The notes: generated from the letters alone by a model not told the origin. DNA of 64,000 nt from an uncultured Bacteroidales bacterium (GCA_902768125.1 CACXKA010000007.1:1-64000); one strand, 5' to 3'. Positions 39,449 to 48,813 are shown, counted from the first letter of the stretch. Numbers and translations are program-made.

Positions 39449-40180
39449 ATGAGAAAAGTTTTCCATTTTTGGGGATTTGTTGCCACCCTGTTGCTGGCAA
39501 GTCCTGCTATTGCTCAAGAAAAAATCTTCAATCATGTGTCGGTTGGCGCTGAAGTGGGAACCACGGGTTGGGGTTTTGAAATTGCCTCGCCTCTCACCCA
39601 TTATGTCACGTTGAGGACGGGTTTCACCACTTTGCCTCGCTTCAGCATCAAGACGGATGTGAACTACAAAGTGCGTGGTAACCAGGAAAATGTGGATGTG
39701 AAGGGACGTGTCCACATGTCCGACTACAAGGTGTTGGCAGACATTTACCCTTTCAAGCATAGTTCCTTCCACGTGACGGGAGGTTTCTATGCGGGTCTTT
39801 CTAATCTGGGTACAGCGAACAACACAGAGAAGTTGAAAGTGGAACCAGAGGAAGGTCTTGAGATTGGCGGTGTATTTGTTCGTCCTGACGAGAATGACCT
39901 CGTTCGTCTGCGCTTGCAAACCAAGAGCTTCAAGCCTTATGTGGGTTTAGGTTTCGGACGTCCTATCTCCTCCAAGCACAAGGTGGGTTGTGCCTTTGAC
40001 CTTGGCGTGATGTTCTGGGGCAAACCTAAGATTAAGGTCTATTCGCCTGATGACGAAGGATGGGTTCGCGTGCAGAAAGAAGATGTGGATGACAAGGATT
40101 TCCACGATGCAGTGGATGCACTTGAGAAGTTCACCGTCTATCCTGTGCTCAACTTCAGAATCTATTACAACATTTTCTAA
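39449..40180 (+). CDS. Putative outer-membrane beta-barrel protein, uncharacterised
   Basis: The 243-residue protein has a signal peptide ending SPAIAQ and alternating hydrophobic strands (VSVGAEVGTTGWGFEIAS, YVTLRTGFTTLP, SSFHVTGGFYAGLSN, FKPYVGLGFGRP), and ends in Phe (FRIYYNIF), consistent with a small outer-membrane barrel. I do not recognise a family. It lies 52 bases after the exported flavodoxin and 45 before a lipoprotein gene, all on one strand, and may be transcribed with them. Confidence 0.75.
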   Translation: MRKVFHFWGFVATLLLASPAIAQEKIFNHVSVGAEVGTTGWGFEIASPLTHYVTLRTGFTTLPRFSIKTDVNYKVRGNQENVDVKGRVHMSDYKVLADIYPFKHSSFHVTGGFYAGLSNLGTANNTEKLKVEPEEGLEIGGVFVRPDENDLVRLRLQTKSFKPYVGLGFGRPISSKHKVGCAFDLGVMFWGKPKIKVYSPDDEGWVRVQKEDVDDKDFHDAVDALEKFTVYPVLNFRIYYNIF

Positions 40181-40225
40181 AGAACTGACTAACAGAAATC
40201 AATAACACTAAAACTTAGAAATGAT

Positions 40226-41194
40226 ATGAAAAAGAAATTATTCTATTTAGCAGCTATCTGCATGGTCGTGGCTTTTGCTGCATGTACCAGCGATGGTGAC
40301 GATGTCACTCAGCAGAATAAATCTGCGGCTTCCAAAGACGCTCCTGCTCTTAGTAATAACCTGAAAGAGTCTTTCACGCTTGTCTTCGATGGTGATCGTG
40401 CTCCTTTCAAGGAGGTGGCTATAACGGAAACGAATAAAGCCATCATCACCCTGAACAAGGCCATTCCTGCAGAGTCATATCAAAGACGTGCGGAAGGGGA
40501 TGACGATGAGTATATCGTGGGCACTTACACCTTTGATGGCAAGAACAATACCTACACCATCATCAAGGATGGAGATGACAGTGCTTATTGCACCATCGAA
40601 CTGAAGAACAAAGAGTCGGGCAAGAAGATGTCAGCTAAGATCCATCTGATGAGTGGTGAAGAAATTGACGACATGGATGATCAGGAATTTGAGGCAGACG
40701 TGAAGGAGAAGGTGGCAAGTGATGAGGTGTCTGCCAAATTGTGCCGTGAGTGGGTAGTGGTGAACACTCGCCTCCGCCATAAGGATGGAGTGACTGCGGT
40801 AAGACACTTCGAGAATCCTGACTCAGCAGCCAGCCTGAATGCCATCCTCGATTATGCAAAGACGGTTGCCACCATCACTGAAGACTTGGATGAGGGTACC
40901 ACCATCACCAGCATTCAGTTCACAAGCGAAGGCAAGTTCATTCTTTACTTCCAAAATGGCAATAACTACATCGGAAAGTGGAGCTGGTCTGATCTCAGTA
41001 AGGGTTACATCAACTATGAGTGGGACAGTGCCGACATGGGTAACAAGTTCATGAAGGATGGAGAAGCTATCTTCGATGTGCGAGAATTCAAGAAAGTGAA
41101 GTATTATGTGATTACGATGGCTGCCCGGATTGAGGAAAAGAACAAGACTTACAAGGTGGAACTTTCCTTCTACGTGAAAGAGAAAACTCAGTAA
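40226..41194 (+). CDS. Uncharacterised lipoprotein
   Basis: The 322-residue protein has a type II signal peptide with the lipobox AFAAC at residues 18-22. The acidic residues after the Cys (C-T-S-D-G-D-D) resemble the Bacteroidetes lipoprotein export signal that sends lipoproteins to the cell surface. The mature part is acidic and soluble (TFDGKNNTYTIIKDGDD, LMSGEEIDDMDDQEF, YIGKWSWSDLSKGYINYEW), with strands suggestive of a lipocalin-like or calycin barrel, but I cannot assign a family. A terminator follows at 41209. Confidence 0.75.
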   Translation: MKKKLFYLAAICMVVAFAACTSDGDDVTQQNKSAASKDAPALSNNLKESFTLVFDGDRAPFKEVAITETNKAIITLNKAIPAESYQRRAEGDDDEYIVGTYTFDGKNNTYTIIKDGDDSAYCTIELKNKESGKKMSAKIHLMSGEEIDDMDDQEFEADVKEKVASDEVSAKLCREWVVVNTRLRHKDGVTAVRHFENPDSAASLNAILDYAKTVATITEDLDEGTTITSIQFTSEGKFILYFQNGNNYIGKWSWSDLSKGYINYEWDSADMGNKFMKDGEAIFDVREFKKVKYYVITMAARIEEKNKTYKVELSFYVKEKTQ

Positions 41195-41208
41195 GTTACA
41201 GAATAAAG

Positions 41209-41250
41209 CAAGGGAGGAAATGTTGTGCATCTCCTCCCTTGTTTTTATTT
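41209..41250. terminator. Intrinsic terminator between convergent genes
   Basis: CAAGGGAGGA (41209-41218) pairs with TCCTCCCTTG (41232-41241), followed by TTTTTATTT. It ends the lipoprotein transcript, and its 3' side overlaps the last codons of ridA on the other strand. Confidence 0.85.
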
Positions 41251-41619
41251 GGTTGCCACCACTTCTATCTCCACCAAGGCATTCTTGGGTAATGTCTTTA
41301 CCGCCACAGCTGAACGGGCTGGATAGGGTTCTGAGAAGAACTCGGCATACACGCCGTTCATCTCAGCAAAGTCGTTCATGTCTGCCAAGAAGACGGTGGT
41401 CTTCACCACCTTCGCCATTGACGAACCTGCTTCTTCCAGAATGGCTGTCACATTGGTCAATGACTGACGTGTCTGTTCCTTGATGCCCCCTTCTGGGAAT
41501 GTTCCTGTTGCTGGGTCAAGTCCCAATTGTCCTGATGTATAGACAAAATCTCCTGCCTGAATGGCTTGGCTGTAGGGACCGATAGCCCCTGGTGCCTTTG
41601 TTGTGCTGATTGCTTTCAT
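41245..41619 (-). CDS. RidA-family enamine/imine deaminase
   Basis: RidA proteins hydrolyse reactive 2-aminoacrylate and other enamines formed by PLP enzymes. The 124-residue protein has the family pattern [23 protein letters not shown] at the N-terminus, and the C-terminal [23 protein letters not shown], whose Arg binds the substrate carboxylate. Length is typical of the trimeric family. I start at [10 protein letters not shown] (41619), downstream of a TACCTTTG promoter; the longer open frame adds residues from a repeat-rich stretch. Confidence 0.93.
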   Translation of the reverse strand: MKAISTTKAPGAIGPYSQAIQAGDFVYTSGQLGLDPATGTFPEGGIKEQTRQSLTNVTAILEEAGSSMAKVVKTTVFLADMNDFAEMNGVYAEFFSEPYPARSAVAVKTLPKNALVEIEVVATK

Positions 41620-41642
41620 GTTTGTTGATATTGATGATGTTG

Positions 41643-41650
41643 CAAAGGTA
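41643..41650 (-). promoter_or_regulatory. ridA promoter, TACCTTTG
   Basis: A TAnnTTTG element on the minus strand, 24 bases upstream of the chosen start. Confidence 0.65.
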
Positions 41651-41660
41651 GTAAAAAAAG

Positions 41661-41697
41661 TTTGAGTTGAGAGTTTTGGGTTGAGAGTTTTTGGATG
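41661..41697. repeat. Degenerate TTTGAG repeat
   Basis: Four imperfect units (TTTGAG, TTGAGAG, GTTGAGAG and similar) related to the TTTGAGR array after metK. Confidence 0.5.
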
Positions 41698-41744
41698 CAA
41701 CGAAGTTTTTTCCTTGTATATTTGGTGGAAATGAAATAAAAGCC

Positions 41745-41752
41745 TAATTTTG
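41745..41752 (+). promoter_or_regulatory. Promoter of the kinase-like gene, TAATTTTG
   Basis: A TAnnTTTG element 50 bases before the ATG at 41803. Confidence 0.6.
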
Positions 41753-41802
41753 CAGGTAATAATCTTCTAATCGATATAATAACCTTATTAATAGATACGC
41801 GT

Positions 41803-43185
41803 ATGAGAAAGAATTGTTTTGTTCTGATTATGAGCTTGATTTGCTGCTGTGCTTTTGTTCATGCACAGGAAGCGAAGAAAAGCAATCTGCAAATGCAAGC
41901 CGAAAGGGAAGATGGAAAAGGTAACAAGGTGAATGCCCGTGCATTCTATTTGCGTGCCTATGAAGATTATGTGAAAAAAGGACAGACGCAAGAGGGTGTG
42001 GCATGTGGATTGAAGGCTACAGTTTTGTATTATCAGGGAGATAACCTCTACAAGGAAGGATTGGACCTGTTGCGCCGTATTGATCAAAGCATTGATACAA
42101 AAGCTGACAAGGGACAGCGGGCTGCTCTGCACTATCAGACGGCAAAAGAGCGCTTCTATATTTATACGAGACAGAAGAAGGGCGAGGAGGCATTGGCGCA
42201 ACTCAACAACATGGCGAAATATGCCAATGAAGCGAATGACATTGACCTGAAAAACGACCATCTTTTCAACCAATCAGTTTATTTCTACTCTTTGGGGCAG
42301 AACGAAAAGGCAAATGCCACACTGAATGAGATGGTGAAAAAAATGAATGAAGCCAGCGAATTGAAGGTGGCGAAAAAATTGGAGGGTCTGAAAAAACAGA
42401 TTGCCGACAACGAAGCCGATATTGCCGATAAGGACAGTTCGCTGACGGCTCGTCAGGCTGTGATTGTAGGTCTGAGCATCTTGGCCGCTATCTTGGCTGC
42501 TGCATTGGTGTTAGGTGCCATCGTGTTGATGCGCTCTATCATCCTGATCCGCAAGCAAAAGAAAACCATCCGTCAATTAAGCGAGAACAATGCTTCACAA
42601 GCAAAATTTATTAGCAATATCTCCGCTCAGTTAGCCCCCACCTTACAGAAACTGGATAGCAGTACTCCGGAAGTGAAGGCATTGTTGGACTTCACCGACC
42701 ATATTCAGACTCTCTCCGAATTGGAAAACTCTAATGAAACGTTGGAGCGTGAGGAAATCCAATTGGCATCCTTCTGTGAGGAACTGATACAAAAAGTGCA
42801 GGACAAGGTGAAGAGCGACGTGGTGTTGAAGGCTGATGCTCCCAAGATGACGATGAAAATTAACAAGGAATATGTGTCGCACATCCTGCTGCACTTGTTG
42901 GGGAATGCCGCCAACTATACCCCCGAGGGTGGACACATCACCTTGGAATACAAGAAACGTGGTGCGCACAAGCATCAGTTCCTGGTGTCGAACACAGGTA
43001 GTTCCATCCCAGATGAACTGCACGAAGAGGTGTTCAAGGCTTTCCGCGAAGTGCATGACCTCACCGCAGGCGACGGTCTTGGCCTACCCATCTGCAAGTG
43101 CATGGCACTCAACATGAACGGCGAACTTGACATTGACCCCACCTTTACGAAAGGTGTCCGCTTTGTCCTCCACCTGACAGATTAA
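41803..43185 (+). CDS. Histidine-kinase-like membrane protein lacking the phospho-acceptor His
   Basis: The 460-residue protein has a signal peptide (ending FVHAQ), a TPR-like sensor region (about residues 25-205), a membrane span (IVGLSILAAILAAALVLGAIVLM, about 223-245), a dimerisation-like helix, and an ATPase domain. In the helix, FISNISAQLAPTL stands where kinases have NISHELRTPL, so the His is Ala. The ATPase domain keeps its N box (LLGNAANYTPEGG, near 368) and G2 box (GDGLGLPIC, near 426), but its G1 box reads NTGSSIP in place of DTGxGI. No response regulator is adjacent. It may bind ATP and act through protein contacts rather than phosphotransfer. Confidence 0.82.
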   Translation: MRKNCFVLIMSLICCCAFVHAQEAKKSNLQMQAEREDGKGNKVNARAFYLRAYEDYVKKGQTQEGVACGLKATVLYYQGDNLYKEGLDLLRRIDQSIDTKADKGQRAALHYQTAKERFYIYTRQKKGEEALAQLNNMAKYANEANDIDLKNDHLFNQSVYFYSLGQNEKANATLNEMVKKMNEASELKVAKKLEGLKKQIADNEADIADKDSSLTARQAVIVGLSILAAILAAALVLGAIVLMRSIILIRKQKKTIRQLSENNASQAKFISNISAQLAPTLQKLDSSTPEVKALLDFTDHIQTLSELENSNETLEREEIQLASFCEELIQKVQDKVKSDVVLKADAPKMTMKINKEYVSHILLHLLGNAANYTPEGGHITLEYKKRGAHKHQFLVSNTGSSIPDELHEEVFKAFREVHDLTAGDGLGLPICKCMALNMNGELDIDPTFTKGVRFVLHLTD

Positions 43186-43192
43186 GAAGATT

Positions 43193-45400
43193 TTATTTCA
43201 GGTGATCCTCAAAATAGCGGGTGATGGTGTTGTGTAGATGCACGCGATCAGTACCCATCATGTTGTGTTCATCACCTGGATAAGTGAAGAGGTCAGGATA
43301 GGTGTCGGCATCGATGCAGGCACGCATGAAAGAAAGGGTGTGCTGAGGCACGCAGATAGGGTCGTTTCCTCCGTAGATGACGAGGAGACGACCTTTTAAG
43401 TTCTTGGTCTTGTTGAGAAGCGAGGTTTTCCTGTATCCCTCAGGGTTGGTTTGTGGAGTGTCCATGTAGCGTTCGCCATACATCACCTCGTAGAAGTGCC
43501 AGTCGACGACTGGACCTCCTGCCACACCTACCTTGAAGACATCGGGATAGGTGGTCATGAGGCTGGTGGTCATGTAGCCACCAAAGCTCCAACCGTGCAC
43601 GCCCAGACGCTCACCATCCACATAGGGGAGACTCTTGAGGTATTCCACACCTTTCAGCTGGTCTTTCATTTCTTCCACTCCCAACTGGCGGAAAGTGGCT
43701 TGCTCAAAAGCAAGTCCGCGATGTTCACTACCTCGATTGTCAAGGCAGAACATCACATGTCCTTGCTGTGCCATCCAAATGTCCCATCCTCTCGCACCCC
43801 AGTTGCGAGAAGCATCAATGTTGTGAGCGTGTGGTCCTCCATAAACATACACGACGGCTGGATATTTCTTGTTAGGGTCGAAATCCGTTGGAAGAATCAG
43901 CCGGTAATAAAGGTCGGTCACTCCGTCGGCTGCTTTGATGGTGCCGGTCTTGATTTCTGGTACCTTGAACTCATCCCATGGATCTTGAGCCGTGAGAAGG
44001 TTCAGGGTTGAGGCTTTAGTAGTTGAGACGATGTCAATATTGCGGGCAACCTCGGGTGATGAATAGTTGTCGATGAAGTAATGACCTGATTCGGATAGGG
44101 TGGGAGTGTGCCAACCCGTCTTGTCGCCAAGCAGGGTGCACTTCTCTTTCATGTCCACGCTGAACACATTCTGCTGCAAAGGGTGTACCTCGTTGGACGT
44201 GTAAAGAATGGTCTTTTGTTCCTTGTTGAAGCCTAACACTTTGATGACTTCGAAGCTCCCCTTAGTGAGCTGCTGGAGGCATTTTCCTTCCTTATTATAT
44301 AAATAAATGTGGTTGTAGCCATCCCTGCGTGTCTGATAGATGAACTTGCTGTCGTCCCAAGGGAGGAACTGGATGGGATTCAATGGTTCGAAGTATTTGT
44401 CGTTGTCTTCTGTGAAGAGGGTGCGAAGTTTCTCTCCTGTAGTGGCATCATATTCGTCGAGTGAGCCGTGGTTTTGGTCACGATTCAGTTCGATGAGGTA
44501 AATCTTTTTGTTGTCGGGTGACCAAGCGATGTTGGTGAAGTAGCGGTCGGTGGGGTCACCTGTGTTCAGAAAAATCGTTTTCTCTGTCTGAGGGTTGAAG
44601 ATGCCTACATACACCTTGTGAGATGTCTCACCAGCCATCGGATAAGGATCGGGAGAGGTGGTGGCACAACGAGAGATTTGAGGTTTGAGATTTGAGGTTT
44701 GAGGATTTGTAGTTGATGGGGAATAGTCGGGCAGGGTGATGTTCACTTGTGGAAACTTGGACACCATGCTTTGATCCATCTTGTAGAAAGCTAACAGGGA
44801 GCCGTCGGGACTCCAGAAAGTGCCCTTTGAGATACCAAACTCATCACGATGCACGCTTTCTCCATACACCAAATCGATGCTGCCATCGGAAGAGACCTGA
44901 TGAGTCTTTCCGTCAGCGGTTAAGACAAACAGATTGTGGTCGATGGTGTAGGCGTGAGAACGAGAATCCTTGCTCCAATCCTCGTTGTTCGCTTTAGGGT
45001 CAAGGTCTACTTTCCACACCACCTTGTTGGCTTCCCAGTCGATGAGGGTGCGCCTGCTACTATCGCCAATGAGTACAAGCGGCTTTTCCGCATAGGGAAA
45101 AGATGTATAGTATAAGTGATGCACTAACTTCCTGTCGGCAGCCAAAAGGATGTTGTTGATTTGCTCCAGCGTGATGAGCGTCTGGAGAGAACCATCCTTC
45201 TTGTTGATGATACGGCACTCGTGGATATCCTGCTCAATACATTCGTCACCCCACCACGTCAGTTGTTTGTTTTCTGGAACGGAAGAACCGTAATAGGTGA
45301 ATCCGCCAGGGATGAGGTCATTGATTGTGAAGAGTCTTTTCTGTGCCATGATTGGAAGTGTGAGAAGGGCAGCAAGTGCCACAAGTGTTGTCTTTTTCAT
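43193..45400 (-). CDS. Dipeptidyl peptidase IV-type serine peptidase (S9)
   Basis: This exported enzyme removes X-Pro or X-Ala dipeptides from peptide N-termini. The 735-residue protein has a signal peptide (ALLTLPIMAQ), a beta-propeller (about residues 30-480) and an alpha/beta hydrolase domain. The catalytic Ser is in GWSFGGY near residue 605, Asp in GGNDPICVPQ near 683, and His in GDEHNM near 710. Residues of about 231-243 ([11 protein letters not shown] and neighbours) are encoded by an antisense-oriented TTTGAGR repeat, an insertion within the propeller that relatives should lack. It overlaps folK by ATGA at the end of an eight-gene minus-strand cluster. Confidence 0.92.
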   Translation of the reverse strand: MKKTTLVALAALLTLPIMAQKRLFTINDLIPGGFTYYGSSVPENKQLTWWGDECIEQDIHECRIINKKDGSLQTLITLEQINNILLAADRKLVHHLYYTSFPYAEKPLVLIGDSSRRTLIDWEANKVVWKVDLDPKANNEDWSKDSRSHAYTIDHNLFVLTADGKTHQVSSDGSIDLVYGESVHRDEFGISKGTFWSPDGSLLAFYKMDQSMVSKFPQVNITLPDYSPSTTNPQTSNLKPQISRCATTSPDPYPMAGETSHKVYVGIFNPQTEKTIFLNTGDPTDRYFTNIAWSPDNKKIYLIELNRDQNHGSLDEYDATTGEKLRTLFTEDNDKYFEPLNPIQFLPWDDSKFIYQTRRDGYNHIYLYNKEGKCLQQLTKGSFEVIKVLGFNKEQKTILYTSNEVHPLQQNVFSVDMKEKCTLLGDKTGWHTPTLSESGHYFIDNYSSPEVARNIDIVSTTKASTLNLLTAQDPWDEFKVPEIKTGTIKAADGVTDLYYRLILPTDFDPNKKYPAVVYVYGGPHAHNIDASRNWGARGWDIWMAQQGHVMFCLDNRGSEHRGLAFEQATFRQLGVEEMKDQLKGVEYLKSLPYVDGERLGVHGWSFGGYMTTSLMTTYPDVFKVGVAGGPVVDWHFYEVMYGERYMDTPQTNPEGYRKTSLLNKTKNLKGRLLVIYGGNDPICVPQHTLSFMRACIDADTYPDLFTYPGDEHNMMGTDRVHLHNTITRYFEDHLK
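44677..44704 (-). repeat. TTTGAGR repeat inside the DPP IV coding region
   Basis: On the plus strand it reads TTTGAGG, TTTGAGA, TTTGAGG, TTTGAGG without a gap. On the coding strand it stays open and encodes P-Q-T-S-N-L-K-P-Q-I. It is the same 7-mer family as the array after metK. Confidence 0.9.
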
Positions 45401-45840
45401 TGTTGAGTATCTTTTGTGAGGAGAATCTCTTTGAGGGGAATGAGCACAAAGTTGCGCTCATGCATGTGGGGATGAGGAATGGTGAGTTTCTTGGTGTTGA
45501 TGTGGAGGTCGTCGTAGAGGAGAATGTCAATGTCGATGATGCGGTCGTGATAGATGACTTTTGATTGTTGAGGGTCAACAGATGATTTCTGGGTGCGTCC
45601 CATTTCTCGTTCTATCTGCTGAGTGACACGCAACAATTCATTGGGCGAGAGTTCTGTCTCCACCCGGACGGCTGCATTGAGAAAGGTGTTCTCACTCTCA
45701 AATCCCCACGGCTCAGTAGTAAGAAAAGCGGATTGTGCCCTCACAGGACCAATCCGCCTCTCTATTTCTTTGATGGCGGACACGAGGTTGTGTTTCTTGT
45801 CGCCAAGATTTGTACCGAGTGAAAGATAAACGGTGTGCAT
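45397..45840 (-). CDS. folK: 6-hydroxymethyl-dihydropterin pyrophosphokinase
   Basis: It transfers pyrophosphate from ATP to 6-hydroxymethyl-7,8-dihydropterin in folate synthesis. The 147-residue protein has YLSLGTNLGDKKHNL at the N-terminus, the signature DRIIDIDILLYDD near residues 98-110 (metal-binding Asp residues), and TIPHPHMHERNFVLIPL near 119. It overlaps DPP IV by four bases downstream and queA by one base upstream, so it is read from the long cluster transcript. No folP or folB is present here. Confidence 0.95.
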   Translation of the reverse strand: MHTVYLSLGTNLGDKKHNLVSAIKEIERRIGPVRAQSAFLTTEPWGFESENTFLNAAVRVETELSPNELLRVTQQIEREMGRTQKSSVDPQQSKVIYHDRIIDIDILLYDDLHINTKKLTIPHPHMHERNFVLIPLKEILLTKDTQQ

Positions 45841-46922
45841 CAGTCAATAATCAACATGGAATCACCATAGGTGCCGAACATGTATTCGCCCTTGATGGCT
45901 TCCTTGTAAGCGTTCATCACCACATCGTAGCCGCCAAATGCAGTCACGAGCATGAGCATGGTGGTGAGGGGCTGTTGGAAATTGACCACCATTGCATCGG
46001 CTACGGTGAAATCGTATGGTGGGAAGATGAATTTGTTGGTCCATCCCTCAAACTCTTTGATGAAGCCGCCAGGACCGACAGCTGTCTCGAGGGCACGAAG
46101 GGTGGTGTTGCCAACAGCACAAACCTTGTGTCCATTCTCTTTTGCCTTGTTCACGATGTCACAAGCCTCTTTGCTGACAAACATCTGTTCAGAGTCAGTC
46201 TTGTGCTTGGTGAGGTCTTCCACGTCGATGCTACGGAAGTTGCCCAATCCTACATGGAGCGTGATGAAAGCCTGCTCGATGCCCTTGATCTCCATGCGCT
46301 TCATCAGCTCTCGAGAGAAATGCAGGCCTGAAACGGGCACTGTGACTGCTCCTTCATGACGTGCAAAGATATTCTGGAAACGCTCATGGTCTTCTTCCTC
46401 TGCAGGACGGTGGGAACGAATATCGTCAGGGATAGGTGCTTCGCCCATGTTGTAGAGAGTCTCCTTGAACACATCGTGGGGACCATCATAGAGGAAGCGG
46501 AGCGTACGTCCACGAGAGGTGGTGTTGTCAATCACCTCAGCCACCAACGACTCATCCTCTCCGAAGTAGAGTTTGTTGCCAATACGTATTTTGCGGGCAG
46601 GATCCACGAGCACATCCCAAAGACGGAGGTCTTCGTTGAGCTCACGGAGCAGGAACACCTCAATGCGTGCACCTGTCTTCTCCTTATTACCATAAAGACG
46701 TGCAGGGAAAACCTTTGTGTCGTTGAATACAAAGGCATCACCTTCATCGAAATATTCAATGATTTCTTTGAAGAGGCGGTGTTCAATCTCGCCAGTCTTC
46801 TTATGTACGACCATGAGTTTCGCTTCGTCGCGATTGTAGTACTTCGTTTCGGGATTGTAGGTGCGAGGATAGAGTGCTATCTTCTCGTCAGGGAGTCTAA
46901 ATTTGAATTGTGATAGTTTCAT
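45840..46922 (-). CDS. queA: tRNA ribosyltransferase-isomerase (queuosine)
   Basis: QueA moves the ribosyl group of S-adenosylmethionine onto preQ1-modified tRNA to form epoxyqueuosine. The 360-residue protein begins [19 protein letters not shown] and contains [14 protein letters not shown] (near residue 71), [14 protein letters not shown] (near 237) and [21 protein letters not shown] (near 309), all standard. It has one base of overlap with folK and 14 bases to truB upstream, so it is part of the cluster. It depends on the SAM made by MetK. Confidence 0.96.
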   Translation of the reverse strand: MKLSQFKFRLPDEKIALYPRTYNPETKYYNRDEAKLMVVHKKTGEIEHRLFKEIIEYFDEGDAFVFNDTKVFPARLYGNKEKTGARIEVFLLRELNEDLRLWDVLVDPARKIRIGNKLYFGEDESLVAEVIDNTTSRGRTLRFLYDGPHDVFKETLYNMGEAPIPDDIRSHRPAEEEDHERFQNIFARHEGAVTVPVSGLHFSRELMKRMEIKGIEQAFITLHVGLGNFRSIDVEDLTKHKTDSEQMFVSKEACDIVNKAKENGHKVCAVGNTTLRALETAVGPGGFIKEFEGWTNKFIFPPYDFTVADAMVVNFQQPLTTMLMLVTAFGGYDVVMNAYKEAIKGEYMFGTYGDSMLIID

Positions 46923-46936
46923 ATATCAATTGATTT

Positions 46937-47719
46937 TTATTCGTTATTCTCAAGTGTCTGTTGTTCGAGCCATTGAGGAAACTCGTTGATCTCCATGCAA
47001 TCCTGCAGGGTGTATTTCCCGATGCGTGTGCGGATGAGTTGAGTGAGGTAGCCGCCAGAACCAAGCGCCTGTCCGATATCGCGTGCGAGTGCTCGGATAT
47101 ATGTACCCTTGCTGCATACCACCCGAATGGTGAGCGAGAGATGTTTTCCCGTCAGGTTGCCGCTCTGATATTTGATACGTTCACGAGCATCGACCATTTC
47201 ATCCTCCACCTCATTTTCCACCTCTCCGAAATGTAAGATTTCCAGTTCGTCAATGACTAAAATCTTGGGTTTCAGTTCGATGTCTTCTCCTTTTCGGGCA
47301 TACTTGAATGCACGTTTTCCATCCACTTTCACCGCTGAGAATGTTGGGGGGACCTGTTCTATGCGTCCCACAAATGCCTTGAGTTTCTCTTCCACCAATA
47401 CTTGGGTGATGTGCTCGGTGGGGTAGGTGGCATCCTCTGTGGTCTCCATGTCGAACGAAGGGGTGGTGGCACCGAGTTTGATGGTGGCAACATATTCCTT
47501 CGTGTGTGCTTGCAGCTCGTCAATGAGTTTGGTACTTTTTCCTGTGCAGATGATGAGCACGCCCGTCGCCAACGGGTCGAGTGTACCGGCATGTCCCACT
47601 TTCAGTTTCTTCATACCCAATCGGTGGGAGAGTTCACCCCTCACCTTTGCCACCACGTTGAAGGAAGTCCATCGGTAGGGCTTGTTGAAGATGAGTATTT
47701 CACCTGCCTGAGGATTCAT
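46937..47719 (-). CDS. truB: tRNA pseudouridine-55 synthase
   Basis: TruB converts U55 of the tRNA T-loop to pseudouridine. The 260-residue protein has the catalytic motif GHAGTLDPLATGVL near residues 42-55 (Asp nucleophile), the early motif NKPYRWTSFNVV, KEYVATIKLG, and the downstream RVVCSKGTYIRALARDIG near 206. It is shorter than the E. coli protein at the C-terminus. It lies between uppP (15 bases upstream) and queA (14 bases downstream), in the minus-strand cluster. Confidence 0.96.
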   Translation of the reverse strand: MNPQAGEILIFNKPYRWTSFNVVAKVRGELSHRLGMKKLKVGHAGTLDPLATGVLIICTGKSTKLIDELQAHTKEYVATIKLGATTPSFDMETTEDATYPTEHITQVLVEEKLKAFVGRIEQVPPTFSAVKVDGKRAFKYARKGEDIELKPKILVIDELEILHFGEVENEVEDEMVDARERIKYQSGNLTGKHLSLTIRVVCSKGTYIRALARDIGQALGSGGYLTQLIRTRIGKYTLQDCMEINEFPQWLEQQTLENNE

Positions 47720-47734
47720 GCCGTTCTGAAAGGA

Positions 47735-48580
47735 CTATGAGATAGTCAGTTCCTGACCCATCAAAAGCATGGCGAGGATAAGACCTCCTACGATGATGCG
47801 ATACCATCCGAAAACCTTAAATCCATACTTCTGGACAAAACTGATGAAAAACTTGATGGCAAGCAACGCCACGACGAACGCCACCACATTGCCTATGATG
47901 AGCGTGTCGAGGTTGTTCATAATCAGTTCTGAACCGCCCTCCTTGAAGAGTTTGTAGAGCTTGTACACTGTGGCTCCAAACATCGTTGGCACAGCCAAGA
48001 AGAAGGAGAACTCAGCCGCATTCTTACGTGTCAGCTTCTGAGACATTCCGCCTACGATGGTCGCCATCGAACGTGACACACCTGGTATCATGGAAATACA
48101 CTGATAAAGACCAATCATGAAAGCTCGCTTTTCAGTCAACACGGTGCTGTCACTGCCCTTGTTGAAGATTTTGTCGCAGAACAGCATGAACACACCACCG
48201 ATGACGAGCATGATGGCTACCACTTCCACACGTTCCAGAAGGGCGTCAATGACATCGTTGAAGAGCAAGCCGAGCACGACGGCTGGGATGAAAGCAATCA
48301 AGAGTTTCCAATAGAAATCAAACTTATGGATCAACTGCTTGAAAGCAGGCGTTCCTTCTGGGAGGGGTTCCCTGTTGAGTCGGAAGAATCGTTTCCAATA
48401 GAGACAAACCACTGAGAGGATGGCGCCAAACTGGATGATGAAGGTGAAAGCCTTGACAAATTCAGTGCTCTCCACTCCCAAGATGTTTTGGGCAATAATC
48501 ATATGTCCTGTCGAAGAGACAGGCAAGAACTCCGTGAGTCCCTCCACTATAGCAATAATAACGGTTTGAATCCAATCCAT
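47735..48580 (-). CDS. uppP: Undecaprenyl-diphosphatase
   Basis: UppP (BacA) recycles the lipid carrier of cell-wall synthesis by removing a phosphate from undecaprenyl diphosphate, and contributes to bacitracin resistance. The 281-residue membrane protein shows VEGLTEFLPVSSTGHMII near residues 13-30 (catalytic Glu-rich motif) and PGVSRSMATIVGGM near 168, with about eight hydrophobic spans. Its start overlaps the stop of the DUF3098 gene by one base, and truB follows closely. Confidence 0.96.
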   Translation of the reverse strand: MDWIQTVIIAIVEGLTEFLPVSSTGHMIIAQNILGVESTEFVKAFTFIIQFGAILSVVCLYWKRFFRLNREPLPEGTPAFKQLIHKFDFYWKLLIAFIPAVVLGLLFNDVIDALLERVEVVAIMLVIGGVFMLFCDKIFNKGSDSTVLTEKRAFMIGLYQCISMIPGVSRSMATIVGGMSQKLTRKNAAEFSFFLAVPTMFGATVYKLYKLFKEGGSELIMNNLDTLIIGNVVAFVVALLAIKFFISFVQKYGFKVFGWYRIIVGGLILAMLLMGQELTIS

Positions 48581-48813
48581 TAGTTCTCAGTTTTTTCTTT
48601 TTTAGCAGGCCAAAGGATAGCCACGATTTCAAATAAGAAGCCGAAGAGGCACACCATCGGAGCCACTTTGATGCGCATGTCGCTGAAGATATCGGGATTG
48701 AATGCCTCTTCACTTGTGGCATCGCCCGACATCAGGATGAATCCGATGACGATGATGACGATTCCTACCAAAAGCAGGATGTAGTTGATTTTTGTGAAAG
48801 CGAAATTTTTCAT
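48580..48813 (-). CDS. DUF3098 small membrane protein
   Basis: This 77-residue protein has two membrane spans (ILLLVGIVIIVIGFILMSG, about residues 12-30, and VAPMVCLFGFLFEIVAIL, about 50-67) and a charged tail. It fits DUF3098, a Bacteroidetes family of unknown function usually coded between ftsX and uppP, as here. The position suggests a link to envelope growth or division, which is inference only. It is joined to uppP by a one-base overlap. Confidence 0.85.
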   Translation of the reverse strand: MKNFAFTKINYILLLVGIVIIVIGFILMSGDATSEEAFNPDIFSDMRIKVAPMVCLFGFLFEIVAILWPAKKEKTEN

